Below, in pieces: positions 6,341 to 8,487 of a stretch of DNA of 8,487 nucleotides. This DNA comes from Aquiluna sp. (GTDB lineage: Bacteria; Actinomycetota; Actinomycetes; Actinomycetales; Microbacteriaceae), in NCBI GenBank assembly GCA_016780945.1, contig JADHKY010000047.1:1-8487 (forward strand), written 5' to 3'. Under the pieces are notes generated by a model, which saw only the letters and a program-made list of their open reading frames with translations, made no database searches and was not told the origin of the DNA. Every line of letters begins with the position of its first letter. The stretch's first letter is position 1. A program made the position numbers and the translations under genes.

Positions 6341-6978
6341 CTGCCCTGCAGGGTCATCGATTTGCGTTGATGCAGCCACTGCGCCCAAATGGCAAAGGTC
6401 AGCCAAACCACCTGCATAACCGCGATAACCCTCTCACTAAGTCCAACAATTGGTTGACCTGGTTCTAGCCAAGTCAGAAGAAACCAGAGAGTAGTGAGGC
6501 CCATGACAGTGGTGGCCGCCAAAGAGCCAAGTGGTCTAATTGCCCAGTGATAGCGCTTATCGAATCTCATTGCCAGCAATGGCCACGCTGAGAAAAGCAC
6601 AAATGCGATGGTTGCAAAAATCCGATGCCAGTCGGAGAAACTGTCTTGTGAGGGGGTTGGGAAAAAGGTATAGCCAAAGCCTGCAAGACCGGCCAGAAAG
6701 AGTGCCACACGACCCGGCAAGGCAAATGCCTTTGCATGCCAAGCCCCGACCAGCGTCAAGATTGATCCGAAAATAAAGAAACTGGATTGGATTAGTTGTA
6801 CCGGTGAATCATTCGCAGCCAGGTCACTGATTGTTTTTGCGATTGGGTCGTAGCCGGGCCATAACAATCCAGATATGGTCCAACCTAAAACATTCTGAAT
6901 TGGGCCGAGCGTGGCTGCAACGACCGCCCAAATGCCGATTAATTGCACTTGGACAAGGCTAGTGGGACGGACTTCCAA
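6337..6978 (-). CDS. DUF998-family membrane protein
   Basis: This is a 213-residue integral membrane protein with six hydrophobic spans (about residues 13-35, 65-83, 89-106, 118-137, 150-170, 183-202). After span 1, 'W-P-G-Y-D-P-I-A-K-T-I-S-D-L-A' (40-54) is the hallmark of DUF998. A later D-W-H-R-I-F-A-T-I-A-F (116-126) also fits. The start is a TTG, with AGGAG 6 nt upstream, a good ribosome site. It follows the DUF4430-like lipoprotein by 36 nt on the same strand and is probably its operon partner. The 3' end overlaps the convergent gene by 4 nt. Family members have no agreed function. Confidence 0.88.
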   Translation of the reverse strand: MEVRPTSLVQVQLIGIWAVVAATLGPIQNVLGWTISGLLWPGYDPIAKTISDLAANDSPVQLIQSSFFIFGSILTLVGAWHAKAFALPGRVALFLAGLAGFGYTFFPTPSQDSFSDWHRIFATIAFVLFSAWPLLAMRFDKRYHWAIRPLGSLAATTVMGLTTLWFLLTWLEPGQPIVGLSERVIAVMQVVWLTFAIWAQWLHQRKSMTLQGS

Positions 6979-7014
6979 ACAAAACTCCTGTTTTCTCGAG
7001 CGCAGTTTCTGAGG

Positions 7015-7494
7015 CTACGGCGTTGGGGCCTGACCGCCTATGGAAAACGCCAAACCAACTGATTGCCCCTTGGTCAGCTGCAGAGAGGAGATGCCCTCCA
7101 TTGCGTAACCCCACTGGGCCTGCGGTGACTCCTTGACCCATAGTCCCCAGTAGGCAAAGGCAGCTGGCATCTCTTCACAGGTCTCCAGGTAGGGCTCTTC
7201 GCCCTCGACCAGTAGCTCGCTGTCTTTGGAGGGGACGTTATTCACTCTGCAGACCACGGCATCGCCGAATGCCTTTGTACCCTCGACGCTGATGCCGGCC
7301 GAAGCTAAGACGTTCTTTGCAGTCTCGCTGTTGCCATTGATCACGACGCAACGCTCTAGGTTCTCTGCCTCTCCGGAGAAATTGATGACAACGGCAACGC
7401 CATCGCAGCTGCCGTCACTTGCAAACTCTGTGGTGTTGGAGCAGCCGGTAAGAGCAAGTACTGCCGCAAATAGCAGGGCATAGCTAGATTTCAA
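7015..7494 (-). CDS. Lipoprotein, transcobalamin/DUF4430-like domain
   Basis: This is a 159-residue predicted lipoprotein. The TTG start at 7494 was chosen because AGGAG lies 5 nt upstream and the protein then begins with a normal signal peptide and lipobox L-T-G-C (Cys18). The frame is open to 7707, but that upstream part opposes the SDR gene and reads as nonsense before the signal. The mature part has four further Cys (30, 49, 82, 106), enough for two disulfides. The C-terminal half (S-E-T-A-K-N-V-L, V-C-R-V-N-N-V-P, E-T-C-E-E-M-P, A-Y-W-G-L-W, W-G-Y-A-M-E-G, K-G-Q-S-V-G-L-A-F) resembles the transcobalamin C-terminal-like (DUF4430) fold. Actinobacterial members carry an A-Y-W-S-Y-W block at that place. 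Ligand is unknown; cobalamin binding is not shown. Confidence 0.8.
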   Translation of the reverse strand: MKSSYALLFAAVLALTGCSNTTEFASDGSCDGVAVVINFSGEAENLERCVVINGNSETAKNVLASAGISVEGTKAFGDAVVCRVNNVPSKDSELLVEGEEPYLETCEEMPAAFAYWGLWVKESPQAQWGYAMEGISSLQLTKGQSVGLAFSIGGQAPTP

Positions 7495-7564
7495 GTTTTC
7501 TCCTGGGACTGAATGGATATTGTAATCGCGAAATAAGGAGGATGCTCTGTGGGTTGTTAGCGCA
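7495..7564. promoter_or_regulatory. Divergent promoter region
   Basis: This 70-nt spacer sits between the lipoprotein gene (minus) and the SDR gene (plus). A possible minus-strand -10, TACAAT, is the complement of 7519-7524. On the plus strand TATTGT (7518-7523) or TGTAAT (7521-7526) overlap it. No -35 box is clear for either. Overlapping divergent -10 boxes would couple the two units, but this is tentative. Confidence 0.35.
7535..7560 (+). promoter_or_regulatory. Strong SD with 3-codon mini-ORF upstream of SDR
   Basis: A near-perfect AAGGAGG (7535-7541) lies 23 nt before the SDR ATG, too far to serve it directly. It is 7 nt from a GTG (7549-7551) that opens GTG-GGT-TGT-TAG, ending at 7560, 4 nt before ATG 7565. 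The site may drive a minimal ORF and re-initiation. A rare in-frame CTG at 7547 is the other candidate and would add six residues to the SDR. Confidence 0.3.
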
Positions 7565-8242
7565 ATGGAACTAACAGGTAAGAAGTTTTTGGTGGTTGGT
7601 GCATCTGGAGTCTTGGGTGCCGAGCTCACCAGACAACTCCAGGAAAAAGGTGCCACCGTCCTTGGCACCGCAAAGGTGAATGACACCGCAGGCAATATCC
7701 CATCCAAGGTGGAGATTCGACTGCTACTGGACTTTGAAAACCCGGAGAGCGTGAAGACGCTGACCGACTACCTTCTTGCCTCCTCAGAAATCGACGGAAT
7801 TATCAACGCTTCAGGTCTAGTGGCCTTTGGAGAGGCCTCAGCTCTAGACAGCGAGACAATCGGAAGGCTGATGGCTGTAAATGCCGCCGGGCCAATGCAA
7901 TTGTTCTCAGCGCTGCAGCCGCTTCTTGCAAAGAAGGATGAGAGCGTGGTGGTGAACCTAACTGGTGTGGTCGCCGAGACTCCACTTCCTGGCATAGCCG
8001 CCTACTCGGCCAGTAAGTGCGCGATAGATGGCTTCCTAACGGGCGTCACTAGGGAGTGGCGCAGGGCTGGAACAAGGGTTGTATCTGCACGTCCTGGCCA
8101 CACCGAAACCGGTCTTGCGGGCCGAGCAATTGCGGGAGAAGCACCTAACTTCCCGCAAGGAATGACTGCCCAGCACGTCGCGGCAAGAATTGTCCAGGCA
8201 ATCGAATCAGACGAAAAAGAGTTGCCAGCTAGCGCATTCTGA
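7565..8242 (+). CDS. Short-chain dehydrogenase/reductase, Ser site replaced
   Basis: This is a 225-residue soluble protein of the classical SDR superfamily, normally an NAD(P)(H)-dependent oxidoreductase. The cofactor loop is G-A-S-G-V-L-G (residues 12-18). N-A-S-G (81-84) stands for NNAG, Asn106 is in V-N-A-A-G, the active-site pair is Y-S-A-S-K (Tyr147, Lys151), and R-P-G-H-T-E-T-G (176-183) is the P-G motif after strand 6. The residue 13 before Tyr147, normally the catalytic Ser, is Gly134 (codon 7964-7966), with Thr133 next to it. There is no D/E or R marker after strand 2 that decides between NAD and NADP. The protein is short for the family, but the core is complete. The 3' end overlaps the convergent epimerase gene by 14 nt. 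Substrate is unknown. Confidence 0.9.
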   Translation: MELTGKKFLVVGASGVLGAELTRQLQEKGATVLGTAKVNDTAGNIPSKVEIRLLLDFENPESVKTLTDYLLASSEIDGIINASGLVAFGEASALDSETIGRLMAVNAAGPMQLFSALQPLLAKKDESVVVNLTGVVAETPLPGIAAYSASKCAIDGFLTGVTREWRRAGTRVVSARPGHTETGLAGRAIAGEAPNFPQGMTAQHVAARIVQAIESDEKELPASAF

Positions 8243-8487
8243 TCGCGAAGGAAAACTCTCTAGCCTGCCCAGGCTCCAATAGGTGCCCAGAAATCTCATT
8301 CTGAAAAGCATTCGCAGGCGCGCTCATCGGTTCAATCGCAATCATCGATTCACCATGGTCAGGCCCTGGGCGATAGAACATGAAGTGATCCAAGTTTTTC
8401 TCTAGCTCTATTGCGAGTTCGAACTTCGCGGTCTTGAAAGTCACCTCAGTGGCACCGAGGTAGCAGGTGTCGATCTCTCCCCCGGTG
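8229..8487 (-). CDS. Aldose 1-epimerase-like protein, C-terminal part
   Basis: The gene runs off the right edge, so only the last 85 or so residues are visible. The frame stays open from the stop (8229-8231) to the window end. The internal GTG at 8444 is not the true start. Visible features match the end of galactose mutarotase-like (aldose 1-epimerase) proteins: a D-T-C-Y-L-G turn, F-M-F-Y-R-P-G-P-D-H, then I-A-I-E-P-M-S-A-P-A-N-A-F-Q-N, and L-L-E-P-G-Q at the tail. The family interconverts alpha and beta anomers of aldoses. The catalytic His and general acid positions mostly lie outside the window, so activity cannot be judged. The 3' end overlaps the SDR gene on the other strand. Confidence 0.8.
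   Translation of the reverse strand, partial: TGGEIDTCYLGATEVTFKTAKFELAIELEKNLDHFMFYRPGPDHGESMIAIEPMSAPANAFQNEISGHLLEPGQAREFSFAIRMR

Noticed and set aside
7495..7707. N-terminal extension of the DUF4430-like lipoprotein
   Set aside because: It lies on top of the SDR start, and it would bury the signal peptide and lipobox; TTG 7494 has AGGAG at good spacing.

Overview
The window looks like chromosomal DNA of a small-genome, moderate-GC actinobacterium. A Microbacteriaceae-type freshwater 'Luna' lineage is my inference, not something the sequence proves. Supporting signs are frequent TTG starts with AGGAG-type ribosome sites, several lipoproteins with actinobacterial domain types (LolA/RseB-like, DUF4864-like, transcobalamin/DUF4430-like), and very tight packing with overlapping stop codons. 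I saw no transposase, integrase, phage gene, CRISPR array or rRNA.

Layout. (A) 3-2522, plus strand: the 3' part of a LolA/RseB-like envelope protein, then a BcrA-type ABC ATPase and an ABC-2 permease, with a 5-nt gap and a 17-nt overlap; this is one operon for an export system. (B) 2547-2619: tRNA-Lys(TTT). (C) 2722-4841, plus strand: an AraC-family regulator with an N-terminal DUF6597-like domain, then three small multi-TM proteins of no recognised family. The last two of these look like diverged paralogues. A bidirectional terminator at 4854-4885 closes the block. (D) 4912-5872, minus strand: a DoxX-family membrane protein followed by a 14-nt overlapping DUF4864-like lipoprotein. (E) 5951-6340, plus strand: a small protein with a C-x-x-C-D-x-x-H motif. 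(F) 6337-7494, minus strand: a transcobalamin/DUF4430-like lipoprotein and then a DUF998 membrane protein, both with TTG starts. (G) 7565-8242, plus strand: a short-chain dehydrogenase/reductase whose usual catalytic Ser position is Gly. (H) 8229-8487, minus strand: the C-terminal end of an aldose 1-epimerase-like protein that runs off the window.

How the genes work together. Block A is probably one transporter with an accessory envelope lipoprotein. Block C has the shape of a regulator plus regulated membrane module and is the best candidate here for an undescribed system, although its function cannot be read from the sequence. The remaining blocks are short one- or two-gene units typical of a streamlined genome. 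Several annotated starts were moved inward because ribosome sites, lipoprotein signals or hairpins favour the downstream codon.
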